Of a DNA stretch of 60,000 bases, positions 32,881-44,693 are shown in pieces (within the stretch, counting starts at the first letter, position 1; the number at the start of each line of letters is the position of its first letter). Below the pieces are notes generated by a model. That model was not told the DNA's origin, did not search any database, and saw only the letters and a list, made by a program, of their open reading frames with translations. The stretch is from Bolinopsis microptera. Taxonomy: Eukaryota > Ctenophora > Tentaculata > Lobata > Bolinopsidae. The stretch covers positions 9,664,635 to 9,724,634 of the forward strand of contig NC_087079.1 of the NCBI RefSeq assembly GCF_026151205.1, read 5' to 3'. The position numbers and the translations under genes are program-made.

Positions 32881-33720
32881 CTACTTCCGTCCCTCCTGTT
32901 TGACAGCAATATTGAAGAAAACAGCACACATACACATCAAACCTACATCAACTCCAGGTTTTACGGTCAGTAGATACGTTTGAATTGTAGTGTCACCCAA
33001 AGCTTGCTGAGCTTTTTCCTTGCTTATATCAGCATACTCCTCCTCAGTTTGGCCATTGAACATCTTTACTTCACTGATCAAACTGAAAAAGTTCACATTC
33101 TCCGACTTAATTATCATGTCCGGCTCCAAGTTGTCTATATCAGTTGGATCATCTCTCGTGGCATACGGTGGCTGGTAAATGTAAACGTGAGCTTTTTTCC
33201 GGAACTCAAAATGTCGTAGATGAAGAGTAGCGCGCCTTTGGATCAACTCGAAACCGCTGTAAATGTGAAATGTGATCCGCCAGGAAAACTTCTTTCTAAC
33301 CAACTCAGCAACCTTTCGTCCATTCATATCGAATAGTTCATGGCTCAATAGATGGTTTCTGATCTGAAATTAGTTTAATACCTTAAACAATTAAATCATA
33401 ATTATATATATATATATATTATACAACTATTATAGTAAGGACCTCCATTTGTTTTGAACATATTCCAAAATTCTTAACTAGTAAAGGTTTGCCCTGAAAT
33501 ACTGCAATTACAAGTAGGCCCAGGAGAGGTGAGTTTTACCATATCATAGTAAATATCATCAGCAAATAGCAATATCTACCTCAAAAAAATCTCTGCCATG
33601 AACGTCCTTTATCGTAAACCCACCATAGGCAGTCCACCATTCTTCTTTCATTTGTAGCTGAACTTCATGATCGAAACAGAATTCGTTACCAACAACCACC
33701 GGACAGCTTGACTTAGCCAT
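32881..33720 (-). CDS. LURP-one-related (LOR) family protein, copy 1
   Basis: Two exons: 33580-33720 (start MAKSSCPVVVGNEF) and 32881-33363, phase 0, 207 aa. Motifs include QMKEEWWTAYGGFTIKD, DMNGRKVAEL, RRATLHLRH and AHVYIYQPP. The beta-rich layout (GG.T..D..G...F and repeated short strands) fits the LOR/Tubby-like C-terminal fold related to scramblases. The biochemical function of animal members is poorly known. A hydrophobic segment near the C-terminus (GVDVGLMCMCAVFF) could be a membrane helix or a buried strand; the second copy has a very similar segment. The ORF is intact. It lies in tandem with copy 2, same strand. Confidence 0.8.
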
Positions 33721-35027
33721 CGAGTCTCTGCTATCCTACCCACCGAGATCAACGTATATTTTAGATGTGATATTGTAAAATTCTATTCATGATCATTGTT
33801 GCTGCTTGGAGAAACGTCCAGTAACAATTTTTGAGGTGATCTACACTGTACAGCTATTTACCTTCCAAAATAGGAATATTATAAGCCAGCTAATCAGGAT
33901 TACTTTGAGCAATGTAGTTTAGTGCTTATAATATTTGGCTATGTATTAGCAAGTAAAACAAGATATATGATGGGAATTACAAGCAATACTCGAAATAAAT
34001 TCAACTGGATGTGACCAAAACAGATAGCATGAAAAGATTTTATTTTAGTTGGAAAAATACGAATAGAAAAATTTTAAGATTTATAAATAACAAAACCTAC
34101 AAGAATTCCGATAACTGTAACAACCTTTTTCGTTAATATAAATGGCGGTTAAAAATTTGTGATTTTTTGTCCATCCACATTGACATTCATTTTTAAGTTA
34201 GTTTGACACGTAAATAAATCACTGCTGCATCAAAATGTTATTTGATGGTGCCACAAATATAAAATATTCGACAAAAATCAGCAATTTTCTCATGGTAATC
34301 TGAGATATCGAAGGAAGGGGTAACCGCAGTTAAAACCATGTTAAAATCGTGTTTTTCGGGAATCACACCATTTTTTGACGGTCAATATTTTTAATGGTGA
34401 TAATTTAACCTGCCATGATATTAACGGGTAAGGTATTTACAGGAGTTATGAGAACTATTTTATATTTGAAAATTCAATTAATTGCAAATCAAGCGTACAT
34501 TTCAGCCATGCAAAATTACAATGAAATTATTTTGATGTAAAACTAAAAATAGTACTGCAATATAAGTTGCATACTGTGTGGCCGGATGACAACTAACTAA
34601 ACCAGAAAAATAAACTTGATTATATAATGATTAATTCGGCTGAACCAACACAATATAGCAACAGCCACATTTAAGTTGGGGCCGTCAAATATAATACAAA
34701 TTTATATTTAAACACAAACCTATTATAATACAGAATTTATCTCTAAATTAGCATGTAGAATTCATGGTCACATGCTGTTGACAATATATTACATAGAAAA
34801 TGACATAGAAAATTCTGAAAGAAAATGACATAGAAAGTTCTGAAAGTAAAGACAGTTAAAATCTCTGACCTATAAATAATTTTTAATCTTATCGGACTTT
34901 AATTGAACGGATATTAATCGGACGCCAGAGGCCCTAGCATGCATTTTAACGTCCGTTCAAAAGTATGTCCGTTCACGTATTGTCGGAACAAATAACGTCC
35001 GATAAGGTTCACATATTCACCAGGAAG
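33721..35027. other. Spacer between the two LOR genes
   Basis: AT-rich, and should hold the copy 1 promoter and copy 2 3' UTR. It contains a near-tandem GACATAGAAA...TTCTGAAAG duplication (about 34800-34850) and the hairpin element at 34888-35006. No gene seen. Confidence 0.5.
34888..35006. repeat. 119-bp inverted-repeat element near LOR copy 2 3' end
   Basis: CTTATCGGAC at 34888 is matched by GTCCGATAAG at 34997. Internal GAACGGATATTAATCGGACG and GTCCGTTCA pieces extend the fold. It is a probable short foldback MITE, 21 bases from the LOR copy 2 stop. Confidence 0.55.
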
Positions 35028-35751
35028 TTATTCGTTTTTGACAACCGAGTTGAAGAACACTGCACACAAACACATGAACGCGTGATCAACGCCCGGCTTT
35101 ACCTTTAACACATAGTTAAAGGTGCTGGTTTTACTCATTCTCGCGTACTCCTCATCCATCTGGGTATCATATATCTTCACCTCCTTCAGAACTTTAAAGA
35201 AGTTGCTAGTTTCCGATTCTATTTTGATATCCGGCTTTATGTCGTCTACTTCGGTGGGATCGTCTTTTGTTAGAGCTGGTTGAAGTATGTACACGTGAGC
35301 CTTCTTGTATATTTTCCAGTTGCGGAGGTTTAGGGTAACCTTTCTGTTGTCCCCCTCAGGTCCGGTGTAGATGTGCATTGTATGTCTTTTAGCAAACCAT
35401 TTTCTTCTCAGTTCTGCTAACAGTCGTCCATTCATGTCCGAGAGCTTGTGACCCGCAGAACAATTTTCTACCTGGACGATGAAAATTGTAAAGAATAATT
35501 AATCAAAATAAATACTGATAGAATAGAAGTGAAAGATCAACTTAATTAATAAATCGATTAATTAGACAAATTTCACAAAACTAAAAAGTAAACGAACTGT
35601 TAATTTCTAACCTTACCTTAAAGATATCATTCCCAGCAGTATCCTTGACAGTGAAGCCACCTATGGTGGTCCACCACTCCTGCCTCATGACCAACTCTAC
35701 CTCTTTATCATGGCAGAACTCGCTGCCAACAATAGCTGATCTCCCTGCCAT
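35028..35751 (-). CDS. LURP-one-related (LOR) family protein, copy 2
   Basis: Two exons: 35617-35751 (start MAGRSAIVGSEF) and 35028-35471, phase 0, 192 aa. It shares the exon structure and motif order of copy 1: ELVMRQEWWTTIGGFTVKD, DMNGRLLAEL, RKVTLNLRNW, AHVYILQPAL and GVDHAFMCLCAVFFNSVVKN. The copies are clearly diverged in sequence, so the tandem duplication is not recent. Known family fold: LOR/Tubby-like beta-barrel. Function not assigned. The two genes share strand and intron position, indicating one duplication event. Confidence 0.8.
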
Positions 35752-35761
35752 TCCTACCTAG

Positions 35762-35870
35762 AGTATTAGAATTAGAATTACAATAAAATTTACTCAGCAA
35801 TAAAAATAGTAAATAATTTAAAGACGCTTCAATCTGCTGTGCAGGACAATATTCAAATCAGTCAAAAATA
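35762..35870. repeat. Dispersed repeat shared with 57.3 kb
   Basis: The segment upstream of LOR copy 2, with ATTAGAATTAGAATTA, AATAGTAAATAA and CTGCTGTGCAGGACA in order, recurs in the same orientation at about 57277-57372. It is probably a fragment of an interspersed element. Confidence 0.65.
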
Positions 35871-36587
35871 GAGTATATACTCTGTGACCTGTGTATATAT
35901 ACACTGTCAGACCTTGTTACTCACTTCTTATCATGGTTTCTAGTAATTATAATGCTTATCTAGTATCATAGGATCAATGAATCATAGAAGCAGTTTTCAG
36001 ATGTATTATCGCATTTATCTTCAAACTTAACAAATTTACACGATTTAGAAGACAGTAAAATTGCTTGACTGTTGAATGAAATGTAAATTTTATTATCTTA
36101 TGAATATTTTTATACATAATACAATCAAATATCAAATTTGATACCAATACATTGAATTCTAAACTCTACTCCCTTATTCAACCCATGCGCCATGATTACA
36201 ATTTTTTAAATCACTCAATAACTAATATTCAACCAAAACCGGTCGCCGTCATTAAAAATACAATAGCAAGATATTCCGGCCTAAAAACAAATAAGTAAAT
36301 AATTTATGATAACCTAACTACCTGCTACATAGTGAACTTAAACAATATACACAGCATAACTGATCGTAAATACTTTTTATCGTTTAACTTCTTCCTGTTC
36401 ATCAAGTACTAACAGAAATCATTTCCTAGGAATTTTGAGATTTGGTGAGTTTGCAAAGGTATGGAATATGTAACTTCTAATTTAAACCCCCGGTTTCAAA
36501 TTATTAAAAACGACGTCAAGGTGTAAAACATATATCATCCTCTTACCATCTCATCTTATGAGATCATTCTAAAAGTCGAATATCAGA

Positions 36588-38201
36588 CTATAGTGCGGCA
36601 ATCCAAGTATTGAGTTTAGAAATGTCAGTGTCTGCTCCGATACACACACCACCAACAGAGGTGACTTTGTTACCTAACTTTTCTAGCTTGATGGTCTCAT
36701 TTGCTGGTCCCAACATCTTTTGGGAGCCTGAAAATTGCATGTCATGAACACATGACACCACGTTTGGATGTTAAATCAAAAGCCAAAATTTAACTGTCAG
36801 GGAGAGACTGTGAGATAAAATAAGTTTTTCGATCAACAGCACTACTTGAATTCATAACAGTAAAACAAAAAATAATGCTACACTACAAACCAGAATCATC
36901 AGATAACGCATTGACAGCAGTATTGTTTAATGTTGTCAGCTGAAACAATACGTGTTAATGTTAGCTGAAAGGCTGTACACTGTACAGTACTTGCTGCATA
37001 TGGTGTTTAAAAAACTGCCACTGAGGAGGCCACATTGCTACTTGTCAAAAAATGCATTTATTATTATCCGATTCAGAAATGAATATTGAGTGTGTAAATA
37101 TAAATGAGTCTGAAAACTGCAAGAAGTGTCATGTGACCTCTCTTTCCATGGCAGATCTGATGGGATCAGGACCACGTGACATTTCCTCGTCCTGTTTGTT
37201 ACAAAAGACCAGTACCGGACACTTGGACCTCTGTACGTCAGAGTTCAGCAACACCTGGTGAGAATATTTGGGAACTAAGTTCTAGGTGAAATAAATAATA
37301 ATAATAATAAATAAGTTGCCTGTTCCAGTGTCATAAGAGATTTACAAGATTAAAATTTGACAATTAGATTTCTTCTGCTACTTTCTCTCTCATTAATCTA
37401 GATAAAAAACAACATTCAATGTATAATATAATAACTAATATAAAAGGATTTACCTCATAGAGGACCTCAGAACACTCTCTAACGTGATCCACAAAATCAG
37501 CACTGTCAACCACAACCACAACCCCTCTCACACTATTGGAGTATCTGACCAGGGTGATAATATGGTGATCATTTATGTTGTTAAAAATAAGTACATCATA
37601 TAGCAAGCAAAAAGTTGACAAAAGAGTTAAGTTGACAAAAGAAGTCTAAAAACCCTTGTATCTTTAGTATAAATTATTATATTACGATTTATTAAGATTT
37701 TGGTTTGACTAACTTGGAAAAGATGTCCCCTCTGAGCCTAGCATTTCCGGGAACATCAACGATTTTCAATAGAGGGTCTGTTAACTGTGTTGAGTTCTCA
37801 GTAATGGAGGACTGTGTTTGAACTTCTTTGCCGGCCACCAGTTGGGCATATAGCGCTGTTTTTCCTGAAAGAGAAAGTTTCAGATTTCGAAAAAATGTAG
37901 CATTATCATATTATGATATTATGTATCTTCTTGTTTCCAAACATCCACAGACGACTGGAAAAGAGAATTATTGTCTAACTTAAAATCAGTCGAATATATT
38001 AGGTTATAATGTATTTTTTCAAGCAACATTTTTAATACCTGATCCTTCAATCCCAACCATTATCAGAGTATTCCCTTTGGCTCTACCAAATAGCTGCTTC
38101 AAAAGAACATAAGTAAAAACTACCAGGATTAAAGCAACTAGTATAGGTATCATGTTGTTAAACTCCATTGAATCTGGCATTCTTGTTGTTTGAGTGGACA
38201 T
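36588..38201 (-). CDS. SRPRB: Signal recognition particle receptor subunit beta
   Basis: Six exons (high to low): 38039-38201, 37714-37864, 37454-37544, 37138-37254, 36891-36939 and 36588-36727, all phases consistent; about 236 aa. Start taken at MSTQTTRMP; the reading frame just upstream has no other ATG. Residues about 14-33 form one transmembrane helix (MIPILVALILVVFTYVLL). GTPase motifs: GIEGSGKT (G1, split by intron 1), VDVPGN (G3, with P for the usual DxxGQ, as seen in SRPRB), VVVVVDSADF and CNKQD (G4). SRPRB anchors the SRP receptor alpha subunit in the ER membrane and binds GTP. Normal length, no defect seen. Confidence 0.93.
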
Positions 38202-39158
38202 ATTCCTATTCACTGAAAATACATTTACATCAGATTAAATTTTTGTAGAAACCCCAGAATTCATCAAGGCTAGTCTGAATTGAAAACTAGTTGACCAGCT
38301 ATGTACAGTTTCCTGGACAACTGGGACCTTTTGGGCCATGTACTGGCCAATAACATGTATGGGCCGGCAGTGGGGTCTCCTTGTCCTTGGATCTGTGTTT
38401 TGATCCGTGTTTTCACAAAATTTCCCATTTGTATTACTTAGACTCCCCTATTAAAAGTTACTCGACACCACTGGTCCTAGTTAGATTTAGCCATGGCACG
38501 ACTACTCTAACGTAACCCCATATCCAAAAACCCGCATTCTCGCATTCTAAGAATGTAGGAAATTTTTAAAAGTAGGAAATTTTTGACAAAAAGTAGGAAA
38601 TTCGAGAGCCAACTCTGAGAATTTTCGATAATATTTCAGTAGGAATTTAAATGAAAGAGCAGACTAAAAGTTGCTGGACCGTTATTTAAATGTCCTCAGT
38701 CAGGGATCCACTGATCCAGTCTATCAAATTTCGTTTCACAGACCAAAGTTTGTTGCTATTAGCTACAAAATCTGTGCATCAAGTAACCACTAACCAGATG
38801 CTAATTATTGGGGCATTTTCGCGTACACGACATAAATAGTTGTCATTATTACTTTATTAACATTTTACTATCTACTTATCTAGTCTATGAAACCGGATAT
38901 GTCTACAGTGTCACCCGATATCTGTATTGGCAAGCAGTAGCATATACACATCACGTCTTCAATGTGTGTATCACACTGCACACACCCAGCCCAAATTCGT
39001 GTGGCATGAGAAAATATCAGAAAAACAGGGCGTTTTAACTAATCTGTACGATGATGCTAGAATGGGCGTGAGAATTGGACTTTTTCTAGTTTTTTAATTA
39101 GTCACTCTGCCTGCTTGCTTTTGTTGCTTACATTGGGTTGTTGAACTTCCTATTAATC

Positions 39159-39314
39159 ATGAATCGTCCAAAGTTCAAGTCTAAATCCGAGGTCCAATGC
39201 GGTATATGCAAAGAAGTTTGTACTCGAGCCGATAATCTAAAAGTTCATTTTAAGAGGTGTCACCCAGGGCATCAGCCCTATGAATTCATACCGAATCAAC
39301 CTAAGTTGAGGTAG
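39159..39314 (+). CDS. Short C2H2/BED-type zinc-finger ORF, 51 aa
   Basis: It starts MNRPKFKSKSEVQ and contains CGICKEVCTRADNLKVHFKR, then CHPG: a C-x2-C-x12-H-x3/4-C/H finger of the BED or C2H2 type common at the N-terminus of transposases. The TAG stop overlaps a possible splice donor (TTGAG then GTAGCT), so it may be the first exon of a transposase whose remaining exons were lost or displaced by the gypsy insertion 280 bases downstream. Confidence 0.5.
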   Translation: MNRPKFKSKSEVQCGICKEVCTRADNLKVHFKRCHPGHQPYEFIPNQPKLR

Positions 39315-39596
39315 CTATCACATTAAGACATTAATCGGGTGGAAATCATTTTTGCATGAATTATCTTTACATGCTCCTGATCCTAGTTAGGTATCACTCT
39401 AAACTTGCATAATGCATAAGAATTCTTTGTTGCGTTTCCTATCTTCTTTAAATAGTAAATACTAATAGTCATTATTATATTTTTGGAAAATTTAAATTCC
39501 TTGTTTCTTGAATATTTGGTCTCATACTTGCTTCCTTCTCCAAATTCCCTTAACCCTGTATTAGTTTATAGCTTGAAAGCAGAAAGTGATGGTAGT

Positions 39597-39709
39597 TGTA
39601 ATGTATTATTGATTATAATATGACGATGTATATTTCTTATTACTAATCAATCTATTTCAGCCTCTATTTAGAGGTCTAGCAAGACAGTCTATTTCATTGG
39701 TCCATAACA
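39597..39709 (+). repeat. 5' LTR (113 bp)
   Basis: Starts TGTAATGTATTATTGATTAT and ends GGTCCATAACA; identical to the 3' LTR. Very short for an LTR; no canonical AATAAA is visible in it. Confidence 0.95.
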
Positions 39710-39710
39710 T

Positions 39711-39720
39711 TGGCGACGAG
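39711..39720 (+). other. tRNA-Ser primer-binding site
   Basis: TGGCGACGAG lies one base after the 5' LTR and is complementary to the CCA-tailed 3' end of animal tRNA-Ser(GCU). It marks the minus-strand primer site. Confidence 0.75.
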
Positions 39721-39721
39721 T

Positions 39722-42700
39722 ATGACAAAATCCTACCCCTATCCTCTGACCGCTACAGTCAGCGCGCCGGAAGACTGGTTCGAGCAGTACACATGGTTTC
39801 TCAAGTCCCAAAAATCCTATCCGGTTGAACCGGAACCGTTAGTAGAGAATCCGAATGAAGCGCAACGAACCGCGCATGCACAACTGTTAGCGGAATATAA
39901 TCAGCTATGTCAAACGATCAAACCTCACTTCTTAACGAGCATTGATCCAGAAATCTTTTCCCTACTTACGTCTTTAGCATCTCCAAATGACGTCAACGAA
40001 CTTACATATTTCGAGATGAAGACAATTCTCATAAATCACATGGTCCCGAAACCGACTGTTTTGGCAGAGCGATTCAGATTCTACAAATGCCACCAAAAGC
40101 AGTCGGAGAAAACAGCAGACTTTGTTGCGAGGTTAAAAAAACTGGCAGTCAAATGCAAGTTTACAGACTTCGGCAGTTCAATGTTAGATCAATTTATAAT
40201 GGGAATTGTTAACTCAGAAGCACAGGAGTTGCTATTGGAGGAAGATTTCGAACAACTGACACTAGAGAGAGCGTATAGAAAAGTGGTGGCAATGGACAGA
40301 TCTAAATCAGAGGCTGCAATGATTAAAAACTCCCAGCAAACTGTACATAAGGTACAGATCAGCAAGAAGTCTCAAGGGAAATCTTCACAGGGAAGTTCCA
40401 ATCAGGAGACAAGATGCAATAAATGCAAACTCAAATCGCATGCAACCAAGGACTGCTATACTAAATGTTTCAACTGTGGTGAATTGTATCATACTGCTAA
40501 GGACTGCCGTAAGAAGACGAAACGCAAGTCCTGGAAACAGAGTGGTAAATCTACACATCATGTATCAACAGACTGCAACAACAGCGATTCAAACAGCGAT
40601 TCAAACCAGGACACAGAACAGTTTGTGAGTCGAAATATTTACTATTGTGAATTGTCGGAGAAATCCGTAAGTTTAGATGACCAGTTAAATGTTTTGTTTC
40701 AAAAATCTTCAAATTTGGGCAACAACCTGACAAGTATTGATGATTCTAAAATTCAGGATGATGATAATAGTGTTCTGTATGGTAGTAATTTGCATGATGA
40801 TTCGCATGTTGATTTGCATGACAATAACATTATTTTGCATGATAACAGGTTTTTGCATGATAACACTGTTTACTTCGATAACGTGAACTTTTTGCGTGAT
40901 TCTAGACCCCTGATCAAGGTTTGGATCAATCGCCGAGAGTGTCTGATGGAGTTTGACAGTGGATCAAGTGTATCTGTGTGCAGTAGAGAGATGCTGAAGA
41001 AAGCTGGTGTGGAGTTTAAGTTGAGAAGTAGTGATAGGCAACTGCGTGTGGCGAATGGTCAATACCAGCAGGTATGCGGTAAAGCAGTTGTGGAAGTGGC
41101 GATAAACAACCAGATTGTGAAAGGGTTGGAACTGTATGTGGTGGATAATCACTTTCCAGCACTGTTTGGACGCTCTTGGATTACAGAGTTTTGTGGTGAA
41201 AACTGGTTAGAAAAGTTAGTAACGAGAACACAGGGCCAAACAGCAGAAGTTGGACAGAGACCAACAAAAGAGGTTGAACTGGAGAGAACTGATGGAAACT
41301 GTAGCGCACACGAAGGAGAATTTCCTGGGACTCAAGAAGGAGTACGAACAGTGAACATGTTGGGAGTTATGGAATCAGAACCAGTGACAGATACCGCCAA
41401 GAGAAAGTTTAAAACTGGACAACGATGTGAGGACGAAGAGACTGCTCCTAGAACACATCAGTTGAGAAATTTTGTTAGTGTGGACGATGAAACAGATCCT
41501 GGAACACCAACAAAGATACGGACAGTACAAGAGATAATGTCTAGTGACATCTTCAAAGATGAGTTAGGTCTGGTAAAGAACTATAAAGTGCAACTCCAAT
41601 TGAAGGAGGGAAGCAGACCTGTCACGCAGAAATCAAGAGCAGTACCTTTTGCTATTAAAGACTTACTGGAAAAGGAGTTAGACAACATGGTGAAACAAGG
41701 AATTTTGAAGAAAGTCAAAGAGAGCCCATGGGGAACTCCAGTTATGCCAGTGAAAAAAGGAGACGGTGTGAGAATATGTGGAGACTTTAAAGCAGTCAAC
41801 AAACTATTGGAAATGAAACATCACCCGTTACCAACTACAGAAGAATGTTTTGCAAGCGTTTCGGGAGGAGAAAAGTTCTCAGTCATAGACATAAAACAAG
41901 CGTACAATAACGTGGAGCTATCAACAGAAGATCAACTCATCACGACAATGAATACGCATATGGGACAGTATGTGTGGACGCGCTTACCGTATGGAATAAA
42001 TAGCAGCGCAGCAATCTTTCAGAATCTGATGGACAATGTACTACGGGGTATACCTATGGTTTGCTGTAGGATAGACGACATTTTAATATCAGGAAAGAAC
42101 GATAAAGAGCACTTAGATAATCTGAATAAAGTTGTGAGAAGACTGGAAGCAAACGGTTTCAGATGCAGACTGAATAAATCTAAGCTGATGCATGAAGAAG
42201 TGATTTATCTAGGACACAAGGTGAACAAGCATGGTATGTCACCAGTCAACAGCAAGATAGACGATCTGTTAAAAGTACAGGCACCTGAAAATGTGAAAAA
42301 TTTAGTAGCATTTCTGGGAGCAGTTGGGTATTATCGCAAGTATCTACCAGATTTGTCGACAATAATCGCTCCATTGGACGAGTTGAGAAAGACTGAAGTT
42401 GAATGGCGATGGACAAAGACTGAACAGAAAGCCTTCGAAGAATTAAAGAAATTACTTTGTTCTGACAGAGTATTGACGTTCTACAACCCGCTGAAACGTT
42501 TGAAGCTGGATACAGACGCAAGCAGCGTGGGTTTGGGAGCTGTATTGTCACACATAGATGATGATGGAACAAATGAACGTCCGGTTGAATTTATTTCAAG
42601 GACATTATCGAATGCTGAGAAAAAATATAGCCAGATTGACAAAGAAGCTTTAGGGATAGTCTGGGCTATAAAAAGGTTTCATATGTATCTGTATGGAAGA

Positions 42701-44323
42701 CACTTTGAACTAGTGACGGATCACCAACCGTTAGTACATATATTTGGACCTAAGAGAGGCATTCCAGAGATGACGGCGAACAGATTATCCAGATATGCAC
42801 TGCTGTCACAAAATTACGATTATAACATAGTATACAGAAATACAAAAGAGCATGCTAATGCTGATGTAATGTCCAGATTCCCGAAAAAAGTCATTCATGT
42901 GGACGAGCCAAACGAATGTGAAGAGGCATTTTCTTTGACCATGGAGGACGCACTGATAGATGCAAAAGAAGTTGCCCGGGAGACATCCAAAGACATTATT
43001 CTGAGCAAGATAGCGATGTACATTGTAGATGGCTGGCCGGAAAAGATAGACAAAGATCACAAGGAGATGAAAGCCATGTACGACAGAAAGAACCAACTCA
43101 CGACTGAAAAAAGATGTATCACATGGGGAAATCGTGTAATCATTCCACATAAACTAAGAGCAGAGGTTCTTAAGATGCTACACCTTACACATGTAGGGAT
43201 GACTGGAATGAAAAGCCTGGCTAGAAGCTATGTGTGGTGGCCAGGAATAGACCAAGATATAGAGATTTTAGTTAAAGCATGTGCATCCTGCCAAAAACAC
43301 GGGAAAAAGTTACCAAAAGTCATCGACCATCCCTGGGTTAAATCAACAAGACCCTGGCAACGAGTACATGTGGACTTCGCTGGAGAATTCCAAAATAACT
43401 ATTGGTTACTGATGTACGATACTTACTCAAAATGGCCGGAAGTTATCAAGATGTCTCATAACACTACTGCGCCAGCTACGATAAAAGCAATGAGAAGAGT
43501 ATTTTCAAGAACAGGGGTACCTTGGGTTCTAGTCAGCGATAACGGACCGCAATTTATCAGTGAAGACTTCAAGAACTTCCTAAAGAAGAATCAGATAAGA
43601 CATGTTTTGTGCCCATCATACTCCCCGAGGAGTAACGGAAGCTGCGAACGGTTTGTCCAGAGTTTTAAGTCAGCGATGAAAAAGATGTACGAAAAGTCTA
43701 AGGATTTAGATTTAAATCTCGCTAACTTCCTAATGGCATATAGGAATACTCCACACTCTGTAACTAAGCAACCACCAGCAGTAATGATGTACGGACGAAC
43801 TTTACGATCTAAGTTACATCACCTCAGACCCAGTGATCAGATGGAAGCGGAACGACTGGATGTTGATAATGAACAAAAAGTTGTTGACAGTAAAAGAAAC
43901 GAACGTGTATTTGAGGAGAAACAAACAATATGGGTTCGACCGGACACTCGGAAAGAGTACGAACCAGCAACGATTGAAAAAAGACACGGAGAATCACTGT
44001 GGTATGATGTGAACTACAAGGGCAGGATCATAAAGAAACATGTAGATGCGATGAAGAAACGGTTAGTGCCAGTAATCGAGTTACAGAAGCAGCAAATTGA
44101 GATACCAGAAAGAAACACTGAGCCGAGGAATATTGAACAACCTGTGATAACAGTTCAGCAGCAGCCGGGTCCAAGTAGAGAAGGAGCGCCAGCTGTGACT
44201 AGTAACCAACCGACACAATCTAGCACTCAGATCAGTGGTCAGGAGCCAGTTAGACGCTCGGGCAGGTTGAGTGCAAAACCTCAGATCAGGTATAATGCAA
44301 ACACCGGGTTCGTGAACCCGTGA
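39722..44323 (+). CDS. Gypsy gag-pol polyprotein, single ORF, 1,533 aa
   Basis: The start is taken at ATG 39722; the frame is also open upstream through the primer site, where TTG is not a likely start. Gag occupies about residues 1-230, followed by two zinc knuckles (CNKCKLKSHATKDC near 232; CFNCGELYHTAKDC near 249). Protease FDSGSS has Asp near 412. Reverse transcriptase has LPYGINSSAAIFQ and RIDDIL (DD at 785-786). RNase H begins at LDTDASSVGLGAVLS near 930. Integrase: HH-CC zinc finger (from about 1154, CASCQKH), catalytic Asp 1218 (HVDFAG), Asp 1273 (SDNGPQF) and Glu 1309 (CERF), exactly D-35-E. Gag and pol are fused without frameshift. All catalytic residues are present and there is no stop, so it looks potentially active. 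Confidence 0.95.
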   Translation: MTKSYPYPLTATVSAPEDWFEQYTWFLKSQKSYPVEPEPLVENPNEAQRTAHAQLLAEYNQLCQTIKPHFLTSIDPEIFSLLTSLASPNDVNELTYFEMKTILINHMVPKPTVLAERFRFYKCHQKQSEKTADFVARLKKLAVKCKFTDFGSSMLDQFIMGIVNSEAQELLLEEDFEQLTLERAYRKVVAMDRSKSEAAMIKNSQQTVHKVQISKKSQGKSSQGSSNQETRCNKCKLKSHATKDCYTKCFNCGELYHTAKDCRKKTKRKSWKQSGKSTHHVSTDCNNSDSNSDSNQDTEQFVSRNIYYCELSEKSVSLDDQLNVLFQKSSNLGNNLTSIDDSKIQDDDNSVLYGSNLHDDSHVDLHDNNIILHDNRFLHDNTVYFDNVNFLRDSRPLIKVWINRRECLMEFDSGSSVSVCSREMLKKAGVEFKLRSSDRQLRVANGQYQQVCGKAVVEVAINNQIVKGLELYVVDNHFPALFGRSWITEFCGENWLEKLVTRTQGQTAEVGQRPTKEVELERTDGNCSAHEGEFPGTQEGVRTVNMLGVMESEPVTDTAKRKFKTGQRCEDEETAPRTHQLRNFVSVDDETDPGTPTKIRTVQEIMSSDIFKDELGLVKNYKVQLQLKEGSRPVTQKSRAVPFAIKDLLEKELDNMVKQGILKKVKESPWGTPVMPVKKGDGVRICGDFKAVNKLLEMKHHPLPTTEECFASVSGGEKFSVIDIKQAYNNVELSTEDQLITTMNTHMGQYVWTRLPYGINSSAAIFQNLMDNVLRGIPMVCCRIDDILISGKNDKEHLDNLNKVVRRLEANGFRCRLNKSKLMHEEVIYLGHKVNKHGMSPVNSKIDDLLKVQAPENVKNLVAFLGAVGYYRKYLPDLSTIIAPLDELRKTEVEWRWTKTEQKAFEELKKLLCSDRVLTFYNPLKRLKLDTDASSVGLGAVLSHIDDDGTNERPVEFISRTLSNAEKKYSQIDKEALGIVWAIKRFHMYLYGRHFELVTDHQPLVHIFGPKRGIPEMTANRLSRYALLSQNYDYNIVYRNTKEHANADVMSRFPKKVIHVDEPNECEEAFSLTMEDALIDAKEVARETSKDIILSKIAMYIVDGWPEKIDKDHKEMKAMYDRKNQLTTEKRCITWGNRVIIPHKLRAEVLKMLHLTHVGMTGMKSLARSYVWWPGIDQDIEILVKACASCQKHGKKLPKVIDHPWVKSTRPWQRVHVDFAGEFQNNYWLLMYDTYSKWPEVIKMSHNTTAPATIKAMRRVFSRTGVPWVLVSDNGPQFISEDFKNFLKKNQIRHVLCPSYSPRSNGSCERFVQSFKSAMKKMYEKSKDLDLNLANFLMAYRNTPHSVTKQPPAVMMYGRTLRSKLHHLRPSDQMEAERLDVDNEQKVVDSKRNERVFEEKQTIWVRPDTRKEYEPATIEKRHGESLWYDVNYKGRIIKKHVDAMKKRLVPVIELQKQQIEIPERNTEPRNIEQPVITVQQQPGPSREGAPAVTSNQPTQSSTQISGQEPVRRSGRLSAKPQIRYNANTGFVNP

Positions 44324-44683
44324 ATCTTGCATGTATTGTAAAGCACTTTTTTGTTTGTTTTGTAAAGCACATTTTTTATGCACACGTGTAGTACACTTTT
44401 ATACTTTTGTACAGCATTAAATTGTTTAAAAAAAATTTGTAAGCAATCCAGGGTGTTCAGAAACAATAATAGACCTGAGGAGATTATTTAGCGCTATTAT
44501 GACAGTGTAATCCAGGAATTCTGTTTTTAAACTAGTAATTCATTGACGTAGGGCGCGACGCCAAACGGGATTTTAGTGTACAAGTTTTATCTCAACGAAC
44601 ATTTTATGTAATTTTAGTGCGCGGAGCACGCACGTATCATTTCGATTTCGTTCGATTTTATCCTGAAAAGTAAATTCATTTGT

Positions 44684-44693
44684 GAAGGGAAGG
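44684..44693 (+). other. Polypurine tract
   Basis: GAAGGGAAGG directly abuts the 3' LTR and would prime plus-strand synthesis. Confidence 0.85.

Noticed and set aside
39710-39721. Gag-pol start extended upstream to the TTG at 39710
   Set aside because: This codon overlaps the primer-binding site and is not ATG; the first ATG at 39722 is the sensible start.
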